Shown: positions 1 through 6,674, numbered from the stretch's first letter. The stretch: DNA of 9,442 bases from Clostridia bacterium (GCA_017560285.1 JAFYOG010000148.1:1-9442), one strand, 5' to 3'. The notes: generated from the letters alone by a model not told the origin. Numbers and translations: made by a program.

Positions 1-657
1 AGCGGCATCAATACCGTCTGCTGCCAAAGCGGCTCTTGCCTCCATAGCGGCGGCAACCATAATACCGGTGGCAACGATGGTAATATCCTTGCCGTCTGCA
101 AGCACAATACCCTTGCCAAGCTTAAATTCCTTTTCGCCCTTTGTATAGAACTGTGGAACAGAATATCTGCCCAAGCGCATATAAACGGGGCCGTCGTGCT
201 TAAGCACCTCTTCCAACAAAGCTTCGGTGGAAGCAGAATCGGCAGGGCAAACAACGGTCATATTGGGGAGCGCCCGCATAATAGCCAAATCCTCGCAGAA
301 TTGGTGGGTAGCGCCGTCTTCGCCAACGGTAATACCTGCGTGGGAAGCGCAAATTTTAACGGGAAGCTTGGGGTATGCTACCGAGTTTCTTATCTGCTCG
401 AAAGCTCTGCCGCAAGCAAACATTGCAAAAGAGGAAGCGAATGCAGGGGTGCCCGTAGCGGCAATACCTGCGGCAACGGAAATCATATTACCCTCTGCGA
501 TACCGCAGTTATAAAATCTTTCGGGGAACTTCTTTGCGAATACAGCGGTCTGGGTAGAGCCGGAAAGGTCTGCATCCAACACGTAAAAATCGTTAGTTTC
601 GCCAAGCTCGGCAAGCTTTCTGCCGTAAGCGGCTCTTGTTGCTTCTTTTTCAGCCAT
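1..657 (-). CDS. Transketolase C-terminal subunit, 3' part cut by window edge
   Basis: This is the pyrimidine-binding plus C-terminal half of a split transketolase. With the N-terminal subunit encoded just upstream it would transfer two-carbon ketol units between sugar phosphates in the cytoplasmic non-oxidative pentose phosphate pathway. The reading frame is open from the ATG at 657 to base 1 (219 residues visible). Seen in it are DADLSGST (28-35), GIAEGNM (52-58) with Glu55 as the expected catalytic glutamate that activates the ThDP aminopyrimidine, the SHAGITVGEDGATHQ block (105-119), and RLGR (161-164). The family is usually a little over 300 residues, so roughly the last 90, including most of the C-terminal domain, lie outside. 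The start overlaps the stop of the upstream subunit by 8 bases, and GGAGG lies 9 bases before the ATG. A 1-deoxyxylulose-5-phosphate synthase half is a less likely alternative, because DXS is normally a single chain. Confidence 0.93.
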   Translation of the reverse strand, partial: MAEKEATRAAYGRKLAELGETNDFYVLDADLSGSTQTAVFAKKFPERFYNCGIAEGNMISVAAGIAATGTPAFASSFAMFACGRAFEQIRNSVAYPKLPVKICASHAGITVGEDGATHQFCEDLAIMRALPNMTVVCPADSASTEALLEEVLKHDGPVYMRLGRYSVPQFYTKGEKEFKLGKGIVLADGKDITIVATGIMVAAAMEARAALAADGIDAA

Positions 658-1504
658 TTTTAACATCCTCCGCTGCTTTCATCCATGCTTCTTTAAGCTC
701 GTTTTCGGCAATAGCGTATTCATCGTCCTTGGGAGCCTTGCCGTGCCATGTATAATTGTTTTCCATAAAGGAAACACCCTTGCCCTTAACGGTTTTGCAA
801 ACAATAACCGAGGGCTTGTCGCTTTGCTCTGCGGCGGTAACTGCGGCGTCGATAGCTTCAAAATCGTGGCCGTCGATAACCTGAACAAACCAACCGAATG
901 CGCGGAACTTATCGTCCACGGGGTGGGGGTTCATAACGTCTTCAACGGCACCGTCAATCTGGTAACCGTTGCAATCGACAAAGGCAATAAGGTTATTAAG
1001 CTTATATTGGTTTGCGAACATAGCCGCTTCCCAAACCTGTCCTTCTTCTATTTCGCCGTCGCCAAGGATGGTGTAAACCTTCCAATCGTAGCCCTTCTGC
1101 TTTGCAACAGCAGCCATACCGCAAGCGGCAGAAATGCCCTGACCAAGAGAACCGGTGGACATATCAATACCGGGGGTGCCCTTCATATCGGGGTGGCCCT
1201 GAAGCATACCGCCAAGCTTACGAAGCTGCTTTAATTCTTCAACAGGGAAGAAGCCCTTTAGCGCCAAAGCGGCATAAAGTGCAGGGCAGCAATGACCCTT
1301 GGAAAGCACGAATCTATCGCGGGATTCCATGTTGGGGTCGTTGGCGTCTACGTTCATTTTGTGAAAATAAAGGTAGGTAACGATGTCTGCAATAGAAAGG
1401 GAACCGCCGGGGTGTCCGCTCTTTGCACCGTAAACCGCCTCAACAGCAAGCATTCTGTTTTTTGCGGCTTTTTCTTTCAGCATAAGAAGTGTGTTCTTTT
1501 CCAT
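650..1504 (-). CDS. Transketolase N-terminal (thiamine diphosphate-binding) subunit
   Basis: This 284-residue protein is the diphosphate-binding half of a split transketolase, the usual length for this subunit. Visible motifs are SGHPGGSLS (29-37), SKGHCCPALYA (68-78), STGSLGQGIS (116-125), the ThDP/Mg2+ motif GDGEIEEGQVWEA (148-160) ending in VDCNG (176-180), and the HGKAP segment (254-258). These carry the conserved active-site histidines of transketolases. The frame stays open upstream to 1696, but I chose the ATG at 1504. The family begins close to this point, an AAAGGA ribosome site lies about 9 bases before it, and a longer version would run back through the end of the pseudouridine synthase gene. 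The gene starts 22 bases after that gene's stop, so read-through from the ileS-lspA transcript is plausible. Its stop overlaps the C-terminal subunit start by 8 bases. Confidence 0.96.
   Translation of the reverse strand: MEKNTLLMLKEKAAKNRMLAVEAVYGAKSGHPGGSLSIADIVTYLYFHKMNVDANDPNMESRDRFVLSKGHCCPALYAALALKGFFPVEELKQLRKLGGMLQGHPDMKGTPGIDMSTGSLGQGISAACGMAAVAKQKGYDWKVYTILGDGEIEEGQVWEAAMFANQYKLNNLIAFVDCNGYQIDGAVEDVMNPHPVDDKFRAFGWFVQVIDGHDFEAIDAAVTAAEQSDKPSVIVCKTVKGKGVSFMENNYTWHGKAPKDDEYAIAENELKEAWMKAAEDVKNG
667..671 (-). promoter_or_regulatory. Ribosome binding site of the transketolase C-terminal subunit
   Basis: GGAGG, read on the minus strand, sits 9 bases before the ATG at 657 and inside the end of the upstream transketolase gene. 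It fixes the start of the downstream subunit and, with the 8-base overlap, suggests coupled translation of two proteins needed in equal amounts. Confidence 0.8.
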
Positions 1505-1512
1505 AATGTTTT

Positions 1513-1519
1513 TCCTTTC
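1513..1519 (-). promoter_or_regulatory. Ribosome binding site of the transketolase N-terminal subunit
   Basis: GAAAGGA on the minus strand, 8 bases before the ATG at 1504, lies in the 22-base gap after the upstream stop codon. It decides in favour of the short start over the longer open frame reaching 1696. Confidence 0.7.
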
Positions 1520-1526
1520 TTTACCC

Positions 1527-2438
1527 TTAAAGCCCGGCTCGCCGCAGCGCATCGCTGAAATACGCAGGCCTTGCCGCTTCAAAAGATAGGGTTTTGCCCG
1601 TAATGGGATGAACAAAAGAAATATATTTTGCGAACAGACATTGCCCTTCCATGGCAAGCCCGTACCGTACGTTTCCGTATACCGTATCACCTGCAACGGG
1701 GTGCCCGATATACGCCATATGTACCCTTATCTGGTGGGTACGTCCCGTTTCCAAAACAAGCTCTAAATGTGTGTATTTATCGCTTTCTGCCAAAACCCGC
1801 CAATGGGTTGTGGCTTCTTTGGAGTTATGCTCGGTAACAGCCATCCTTTTGCGGTCGGTTTTGTGCCTGCCTATAGGGGCACAAACTGTTCCGTTTGGCT
1901 CACGCAGGTGGCCGCCTACGATAGCTTCGTATTTGCGCTCAAAGGAATGCACCGCAATCTGCTCTGCCAAGCCCTTGTGCGCTTCGTCGGTCTTTGCAAC
2001 GATAAGCAAGCCCGACGTATCTTTATCTATACGGTGAACAATCCCCGGGCGGATAACGCCGTTTATAGATGATAACCGACCCTTGCAATGGTAAAGCAGT
2101 GCGTTTACCAAGGTGTTATCGGGGTTGCCGGGTGCAGGATGAACCACCATTCCGCGGGGTTTATCTACAACCAGCAAATAATCGTCCTCGTAAATGATAT
2201 CAATGGGAATATTTTGGGGAACCGCCTCTAATTCCTTTTCCGGCGGAAGCTCTACCGAAATAGTTTCCCCTGCCGAAAGCAAATACTTTTTTTCTTTAAC
2301 CCTGCCGTCAACCAACAAAGCACCGCTTGCAATTAATTCCTGCGCGCGGGAACGGCTTATATCAAAAAACCTTGCAACAGCCGCATCTAAACGAAGCTTT
2401 TCTGCAGCATCGGCGGTGGTTATTGTGTATTCATTCAT
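1527..2438 (-). CDS. RluA/RluD-family 23S rRNA pseudouridine synthase
   Basis: The 303-residue product is a pseudouridine synthase that isomerises uridines in RNA, probably in 23S rRNA. Residues about 13-60 form an S4 RNA-binding domain (LRLDAAVARF, then SRSRAQELIASGALLVDGR). The catalytic domain follows, with the hallmark HRIDKDTSGLLIVAK (135-149) in which Asp138 is the expected catalytic residue. It also holds the conserved ETGRTHQIRVHM (230-241) and GHPVAGDTVYG (245-255). The length matches RluD-type enzymes with an S4 domain. By position after lspA it corresponds to B. subtilis ylyB. Which uridines it modifies cannot be read from the sequence, so no rluA/C/D symbol is assigned. The ATG at 2438 overlaps the lspA stop by 8 bases, and a modest AAGGA lies about 11-12 bases upstream, so translation is probably coupled to lspA. 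Confidence 0.96.
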   Translation of the reverse strand: MNEYTITTADAAEKLRLDAAVARFFDISRSRAQELIASGALLVDGRVKEKKYLLSAGETISVELPPEKELEAVPQNIPIDIIYEDDYLLVVDKPRGMVVHPAPGNPDNTLVNALLYHCKGRLSSINGVIRPGIVHRIDKDTSGLLIVAKTDEAHKGLAEQIAVHSFERKYEAIVGGHLREPNGTVCAPIGRHKTDRKRMAVTEHNSKEATTHWRVLAESDKYTHLELVLETGRTHQIRVHMAYIGHPVAGDTVYGNVRYGLAMEGQCLFAKYISFVHPITGKTLSFEAARPAYFSDALRRAGL

Positions 2439-2988
2439 TTTCGGTGGTTTCCTTGTTTACTTCTTCCGCTTGGCATTCAACACCCTGCGCCGCCGCTTCC
2501 AAAGCCGCCTTTTGGGCTTTTGCCTGCTGCTCTGCCTTGGTTTCGTAAAAGATTATATACACCGCAAGCAATATCGTGCCCACGGTAATAAAGCAATCGG
2601 CAACGTTAAAGGTGGGGAACTTAATAAATTCGGTGTGCAAAAAATCTATAACGTAGCCCAAGCGAAAACGGTCTATCATATTACCTACCGCGCCCCCAAG
2701 TATCATGGCAAGTGAAACGGTAAGCAGGGTATGACGCTTGTAATACTTAACAAGTATAAAAACTATTGCGCCTATTGCAAGGGTAGAAATGGCTATAAGG
2801 AAAAACCACTTCCAACCGCCGCCGCCAAACATGCTCCAAGCGCCGCCATCGTTATGGTAGCGCTGGAACCGCATAAAGCCGGGGATAAAGCTTGCGCTTG
2901 CCCCAAGATATTCAAGATTGGCGACCGCAATAATTTTTGTTATTTGGTCTAAAATTACCGCGGCAACGGCAATTATAGCTGCTAACAT
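2431..2988 (-). CDS. lspA: Lipoprotein signal peptidase (signal peptidase II)
   Basis: LspA is an inner-membrane aspartyl protease that removes the signal peptide from diacylglyceryl-modified prolipoproteins. The 185-residue protein shows four hydrophobic segments (about 2-13, 60-81, 86-104, 132-148). The N-terminal DQITK is at 14-18, the NDGGAWSMF form of the conserved asparagine loop at 46-54, GGAVGNMIDR at 98-107, and the catalytic aspartates are most likely Asp115 in VIDF and Asp131 in FNVADC. The start at 2988 overlaps the ileS stop by 7 bases. No Shine-Dalgarno is visible before it, so translation probably depends on ribosomes finishing ileS. Residues from about 150 onward form a charged Ala/Glu/Lys/Gln-rich cytoplasmic tail. 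This makes the protein longer than the usual 150-170 residues; the tail has no recognisable motif. Confidence 0.97.
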   Translation of the reverse strand: MLAAIIAVAAVILDQITKIIAVANLEYLGASASFIPGFMRFQRYHNDGGAWSMFGGGGWKWFFLIAISTLAIGAIVFILVKYYKRHTLLTVSLAMILGGAVGNMIDRFRLGYVIDFLHTEFIKFPTFNVADCFITVGTILLAVYIIFYETKAEQQAKAQKAALEAAAQGVECQAEEVNKETTENE

Positions 2989-5789
2989 ACAGCTTTACGG
3001 CAACGTTCGCAAAGGTGTTGTCCGTCCTCGTCGGGGGTGCAATCGTCCTTTTGCATCCAACAACGTACACACTTTTCGCCCTCTGCTACCGAAACAGCAA
3101 CCGAAATACCGGTTTCTTCGTCGGTATAAGCGTTTTCGGGAGCGTTACCGTTTGCAAGGGTAACCTTGCTTACAATAAATATTTCGGGAAGGATTGCGCT
3201 AAATTCGGCAAAGAGCTTGCTTGCATCGCTGCCCTCGGCAGTATAAATAGCAACAGCCGCTTCTAAGGATTTACCGATAGCCTTTTCGGCACGGGCAATT
3301 TCCAACGCCTTCATAACGCTATCGCGAAGGTCAAACAATGCATCGTATTTAGCCTGAATATCGGCAAAATCAAATTCTGCGGTGTATTCGGGCATCTGGT
3401 TAAGGAATACGCTTTCGCTGTCGTTGCCTTCAACGTGGTTGATATAGCCCCAAATTTCTTCGGCGGTGTAGGAAAGCACAGGCGCCAAAAGCTTGGTCAA
3501 TGCGTTTGCAATAATGTACATTGCGGTCTGGGTGCTGCGGCGCGCAGAATCGTTCTTTGCTTCGCAGTAAAGTCTGTCCTTGGTGATATCGATATAAAGC
3601 TTAGACATATCGATAGAACAGAAGTTATGAATATCGTGATATACAATGTGGAACTGATAGCTGTCGTAAGCATCGCGCACACGCTTAACAAGCTTGTTCA
3701 AGCGGGAAAGCGCCCACTTGTCGATATCGCCAAGCCGGCTAACGGGAACCATATCGGTGGCAGGGTTGAAATCGTTTTCAACGGTGCCAAGATTAGCCAA
3801 AAGAATACGGATAGTGTTACGGATTTTACGGTAGCTTTCGGAAAGCTGTTTAAATATAGCGTCAGATGCGCGAACGTCTACTCTGTAATCGCTGGAAGCA
3901 ACCCACAAGCGCAAAATATCTGCACCGTATTTTTCTATAACCGTTTCGGGCGCAACTGCGTTGCCCAAGGATTTGTGCATCGCCTTGCCTTCGCCGTCAA
4001 CAGTCCAGCCGTGGGTAAGCACTGCCTTATAGGGGGCTTCTCCCATACCTGCACCGATAGAGGTTAACAAAGAGGATTGGAACCAACCGCGGTATTGGTC
4101 TGCGCCTTCAAGATAAAGGTCCGAAGGTCTGCCAAGGCCGTTTTCGCCGTCAAGCACCATAAAGTGGGTAGAACCGCTGTCGAACCAGCCGTCCAAGGTG
4201 TCGGTTTCCTTGCGGAAGTGTGCCTTACCGCACTTGGGGCAAACAAACCCTGCGGGAAGAAGCTTTTCTGCGCCGAAATCGAACCAAGCGTTAGAGCCGT
4301 TTTCGGCAAAAGCGTTGGCTACGCTGTCGATAGTTTCTTCGGTACAAATAACCTCGCCGCAATCCTCGCAATAGAATACGGGAATAGGCAAGCCCCAGTT
4401 ACGCTGACGGGAAATACACCAGTCTGCGCGCTCGTTTATCATCGAAACCATTCTGTCGCCGCCCCATGCAGGCATCCATTCAACGCTTTCGCAAGCCTTA
4501 ACAGCTTCGCTTCTGAACGCTTCTACCGAGCAGAACCATTGGGGTGTAGCACGGAAGATAATGGGCTTTTTACATCTCCAGCAGTGGGGGTAGGGGTGGA
4601 TAATTTCTTCGCTTGCCAACAAAGCACCGCTTTCCTTAAGGTCTGCCAAAATAGCTTCGTTGGATTTTTCGTAATGTAAGCCTGCAAATTTGCCTGCGGC
4701 TTCGGTCTGGAACCCGCGGTCATCAACGGGAACAACAATTTCAATGCCGTAGCGCATACCTGTCATATAGTCGTCTACGCCAAAGCCGGGTGCGGTATGA
4801 ACACAGCCGGTACCGCTTTCCATCGTTACGTATTCTGCGGTAACAAGCATACTCTTTCTGTCCAAGAAGGGATGCTGTGCCGTCATATATTCGAAATCTG
4901 CGCCCTTAAAGTTAGCAAGCACTTCCCATTCGGTAATACCTGCGTTCTTAAGAGAAGCTTCTATAAGCGCGTCTGCCATAACGTAGCATTCGCCGCTTGC
5001 AACCTTAATTAAGGAATAAGCATCTCTGGGGTGAACGGCAATAGCCATATTGCCGGGTAAGGTCCAGGGGGTGGTGGTCCAAATTACAAAATAGGTGTTG
5101 TTAATATCGCAATATTGAGAAAGCAAGCCCTTATCGTCTGCTACCTTAAACTTTACGTAAATAGAGGTACAGGGTGCGTCTTTATATTCGATTTCTGCTT
5201 CTGCCAATGCGGTTTCGTCGCTTGCGCACCAATAAACAGGCTTTAAGCCCTTGTAAATATAGCCGCGCTTAAACATTTCGCCGAAAACGCGAATTTCACG
5301 TGCTTCGAACTTGGGGTCCATGGTAAGATAGGGGTTATCCCAATCGCCCAATACACCCAAACGCTTAAAGGACGTACGCTGAAGGTCTACGAATTCCGAT
5401 GCAAAAACCTCGCAGGCCTTGCGGAATTCGGAAATAGACATATTCTTTCTGTCCAGCTTGCTCTTTTTAATAATTGCGCTTTCAATGGGCATACCGTGGT
5501 TATCCCAACCGGGCACAAAGGGAGTGTAATAGCCGCCCATAGCCTTGGATTTAACTATAAAGTCCTTAAGGATTTTGTTAAGGGCGGTACCTATATGTAT
5601 GTTGCCGTTAGAAAAGGGAGGGCCATCGTGCAATACGAAGGAAGGCTTGCCTTCGTTCTTTTTAAGAAGCTTGCCGTAAAGCTTTTCTTCGTTCCAACGG
5701 TTAAGTGTTTCGGGTTCTTTGGTGGGAAGATTTGCCCTCATGGGGAATTCTGTTGCGGGCAAATTAAGTGTATCCTTGTAATCTCTCAT
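2982..5789 (-). CDS. ileS: Isoleucyl-tRNA synthetase
   Basis: This 935-residue class I synthetase charges tRNA-Ile with isoleucine and hydrolyses misactivated valine. The HIGH motif is HIGT (65-68) after DGPPFSNGN. The CP1 editing domain is recognised by WTTTPWTLPGN (237-247) and HTAPGFGVDDY (331-341). WCISRQRNWGLPIP is at 457-470, and DTLDGWFDSGS at 530-540. The KMSKS loop is the variant AMHKS (603-607). The anticodon-binding helical domain follows, and a C-terminal zinc finger uses Cys907, Cys910, Cys927 and Cys930. Other CxxC pairs occur at 403/406, 474/477 and 517/520. Length is standard for the bacterial type. The ATG at 5789 gives the expected start (RDYKDTLNLP) and is preceded in frame by a TGA three codons upstream, so no longer start exists. 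It follows divIVA by 54 bases and overlaps lspA by 7. Confidence 0.98.
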   Translation of the reverse strand: MRDYKDTLNLPATEFPMRANLPTKEPETLNRWNEEKLYGKLLKKNEGKPSFVLHDGPPFSNGNIHIGTALNKILKDFIVKSKAMGGYYTPFVPGWDNHGMPIESAIIKKSKLDRKNMSISEFRKACEVFASEFVDLQRTSFKRLGVLGDWDNPYLTMDPKFEAREIRVFGEMFKRGYIYKGLKPVYWCASDETALAEAEIEYKDAPCTSIYVKFKVADDKGLLSQYCDINNTYFVIWTTTPWTLPGNMAIAVHPRDAYSLIKVASGECYVMADALIEASLKNAGITEWEVLANFKGADFEYMTAQHPFLDRKSMLVTAEYVTMESGTGCVHTAPGFGVDDYMTGMRYGIEIVVPVDDRGFQTEAAGKFAGLHYEKSNEAILADLKESGALLASEEIIHPYPHCWRCKKPIIFRATPQWFCSVEAFRSEAVKACESVEWMPAWGGDRMVSMINERADWCISRQRNWGLPIPVFYCEDCGEVICTEETIDSVANAFAENGSNAWFDFGAEKLLPAGFVCPKCGKAHFRKETDTLDGWFDSGSTHFMVLDGENGLGRPSDLYLEGADQYRGWFQSSLLTSIGAGMGEAPYKAVLTHGWTVDGEGKAMHKSLGNAVAPETVIEKYGADILRLWVASSDYRVDVRASDAIFKQLSESYRKIRNTIRILLANLGTVENDFNPATDMVPVSRLGDIDKWALSRLNKLVKRVRDAYDSYQFHIVYHDIHNFCSIDMSKLYIDITKDRLYCEAKNDSARRSTQTAMYIIANALTKLLAPVLSYTAEEIWGYINHVEGNDSESVFLNQMPEYTAEFDFADIQAKYDALFDLRDSVMKALEIARAEKAIGKSLEAAVAIYTAEGSDASKLFAEFSAILPEIFIVSKVTLANGNAPENAYTDEETGISVAVSVAEGEKCVRCWMQKDDCTPDEDGQHLCERCRKAVC

Positions 5790-5843
5790 TGTGTGTCAGA
5801 TGCGGCGGGAACCGCTACTCCTTGTTTAATAGTGTGTGGGGTA
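5790..5843 (-). promoter_or_regulatory. ileS leader with distant Shine-Dalgarno and small GC hairpin
   Basis: In the 54 bases between the divIVA stop and the ileS ATG, the only good Shine-Dalgarno (AAGGAG, 5823 to 5818) lies 28 bases before the ATG, far beyond normal spacing. Between them a 4-bp all-GC stem (5812-5815 with 5802-5805, 6-base loop) could fold and bring the effective spacing down to about 14 bases. No T-box consensus (TGGNACCGCG-like) or U-rich terminator is visible. The functional reading is inference; the sequence elements are seen directly. Confidence 0.4.
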
Positions 5844-6563
5844 TTAGTTGTCGCCCATCATAAATTTAAGATATTCGTCCTCGGCCTGCTTTGCTTCTTC
5901 CGAAAGCTCGGGGGCAGGGACAGCCGTTGCTTCTTCTGCAACGGGTTCGGCTTCTTCTGTTTTTTCCTGTTCCTTAAGCTCTTCGTAAGGCTTTACGTCG
6001 TTTTTAAGCTGGGGCGCGTTCTTGCGGCGCTGGGCTTCTTCTTCAATTCTGCCCTTAACGTCGTTAAAAATGCCCGCAACCAAAGCGTCGTCGTTGGGAA
6101 GCACAATATCCTCTATTTCGTTAACGCTTAAATCCTTAAGCTCGGCAATGTGCTTGCCGTAAAGCTCGTAAACCGCCTTTTTAAAATCTATAATGCGGGT
6201 ACGAATTTCCCAAGCCTTTTCCTTTTCGGCCTGAAGCTGTTGGCGAAATTCGGCAATAACGCCGTCGCAACGGTCCTTTATTGCGCCGGTAATAATATCG
6301 GCACGCTCGTTGGCATCGTTAATGATCTTTTCTGCCATCTTCTGGGCGGAAATAAGGGTGCTTCTTATAGATTCCTCTTCGTCCTTAATTTCGTCCAAAT
6401 TGGTAACCACAATTCTTAACTTGCGTTCCAATTCGCTGTTTTCGCGGTAGGCTTCGGTATATTTTTCAAGAACAAATTCCAAATATTCGTCAACCTCTTG
6501 GGGGTTATAGCCCTTAAAGGTTTTTTGAAACTGTTTGTTTTTCAATTCGTGTGGTGCAAGCAT
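5844..6563 (-). CDS. divIVA: DivIVA-family cell division/polarity protein
   Basis: DivIVA proteins bind negatively curved membrane at septa and poles and recruit partners there. The 239-residue product begins with the family's N-terminal membrane-binding domain: LAPHELKNKQF (2-12), then KTFKGYNPQEVDEYL (14-28). Phe16-Lys17 sit where B. subtilis has the membrane-inserting Phe17-Arg18. A long coiled coil spans roughly 24-145, and an acidic Glu/Ala/Pro tail covers about 190-230, ending in YLKFMMGDN. The frame is open back to 6614, but the ATG at 6563 fits the family start (ML.P..I.NK.F) and has AAAGGAAG 9 bases upstream; the extra 17 residues are not family-like. It sits before ileS, as in B. 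subtilis. Coiled-coil limits are estimated by eye. The division role (MinCD/MinJ recruitment, chromosome anchoring or apical growth) differs between lineages and cannot be chosen here. Confidence 0.95.
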   Translation of the reverse strand: MLAPHELKNKQFQKTFKGYNPQEVDEYLEFVLEKYTEAYRENSELERKLRIVVTNLDEIKDEEESIRSTLISAQKMAEKIINDANERADIITGAIKDRCDGVIAEFRQQLQAEKEKAWEIRTRIIDFKKAVYELYGKHIAELKDLSVNEIEDIVLPNDDALVAGIFNDVKGRIEEEAQRRKNAPQLKNDVKPYEELKEQEKTEEAEPVAEEATAVPAPELSEEAKQAEDEYLKFMMGDN

Positions 6564-6572
6564 TACTAAATA

Positions 6573-6580
6573 CTTCCTTT
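6573..6580 (-). promoter_or_regulatory. Ribosome binding site deciding the divIVA start
   Basis: AAAGGAAG on the minus strand lies 9 bases before the ATG at 6563. It supports that ATG over the in-frame ATG at 6614, which would place this motif inside the coding region. Confidence 0.75.
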
Positions 6581-6587
6581 CGAAGGT

Positions 6588-6614
6588 TTTATATATAAAG
6601 ACAATTATTTTCAA
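6588..6614 (-). promoter_or_regulatory. divIVA: Possible sigma-A-type promoter for divIVA
   Basis: On the minus strand TTGAAA (6614-6609) is followed after 15 bases by TATAAA (6593-6588), inside a strongly AT-rich stretch. The spacer is shorter than the preferred 17, and the predicted start near 6581 would leave a leader of only about 18 bases, just enough to hold the ribosome site. AT-rich gaps give such matches by chance, so this is a weak call. Confidence 0.28.
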
Positions 6615-6623
6615 GGTTAAGCG

Positions 6624-6643
6624 GGGCGTTACATAAAACGCCC
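6624..6643 (-). other. Intergenic RNA hairpin between yggT and divIVA
   Basis: A perfect 7-bp inverted repeat, GGGCGTT and AACGCCC, flanks a 6-base loop. On the transcribed strand it is followed by C, G, C, then TTAACC, with no run of U, so it is not a canonical intrinsic terminator. It may be a weak terminator or an mRNA-stabilising or processing structure separating the division genes from divIVA-ileS. Confidence 0.5.
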
Positions 6644-6655
6644 GAAAGCACTGCA

Positions 6656-6674
6656 GCTTCGGTTAAAACGAAGC
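6656..6674 (-). other. Hairpin spanning the yggT stop codon
   Basis: GCTTCG and CGAAGC form a 6-bp inverted repeat around a 7-base loop that contains the TAA stop of the YggT gene. It lies 12 bases before the second intergenic hairpin, so the two form a tandem pair on the transcript. The role is unknown; chance is possible for a stem of this size. Confidence 0.35.

Noticed and set aside
1..657. 1-deoxyxylulose-5-phosphate synthase as an alternative for the two transketolase halves
   Set aside because: DXS is a single chain of about 620 residues. The two-gene split and the GSLGQGIS, GDGEIEEGQ and SHAGITVGEDGATHQ motifs fit split transketolase.
1505..1696. 64-residue N-terminal extension of the transketolase N-terminal subunit
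   Set aside because: It runs back through the end of the pseudouridine synthase gene, is not family-like, and an ATG with a ribosome site exists at 1504.
3435..4067. 210-residue open frame on the plus strand
   Set aside because: It lies wholly antisense to ileS, shows no recognisable domain, and is explained by codon bias of the opposite strand.
4077..4679. 200-residue open frame on the plus strand
   Set aside because: It is antisense to ileS, with no family motif and no link to neighbours. The ileS reading in the same bases is unambiguous.
5802..5815. Possible T-box antiterminator remnant in the ileS leader
   Set aside because: The GCGG...CCGC hairpin does not contain the T-box consensus, and 54 bases cannot hold a specifier stem and antiterminator.
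5496..6131. 211-residue Phe/Val/Cys-rich open frame on the plus strand, membrane-like
   Set aside because: It spans the 3' part of divIVA and the 5' part of ileS in antisense. The hydrophobicity comes from complementing Lys/Glu-rich coiled-coil codons of divIVA.
6564..6614. 17-residue N-terminal extension of DivIVA
   Set aside because: The family begins at the ATG at 6563 with a ribosome site 9 bases before it. The extension overlaps the AT-rich promoter-like gap.
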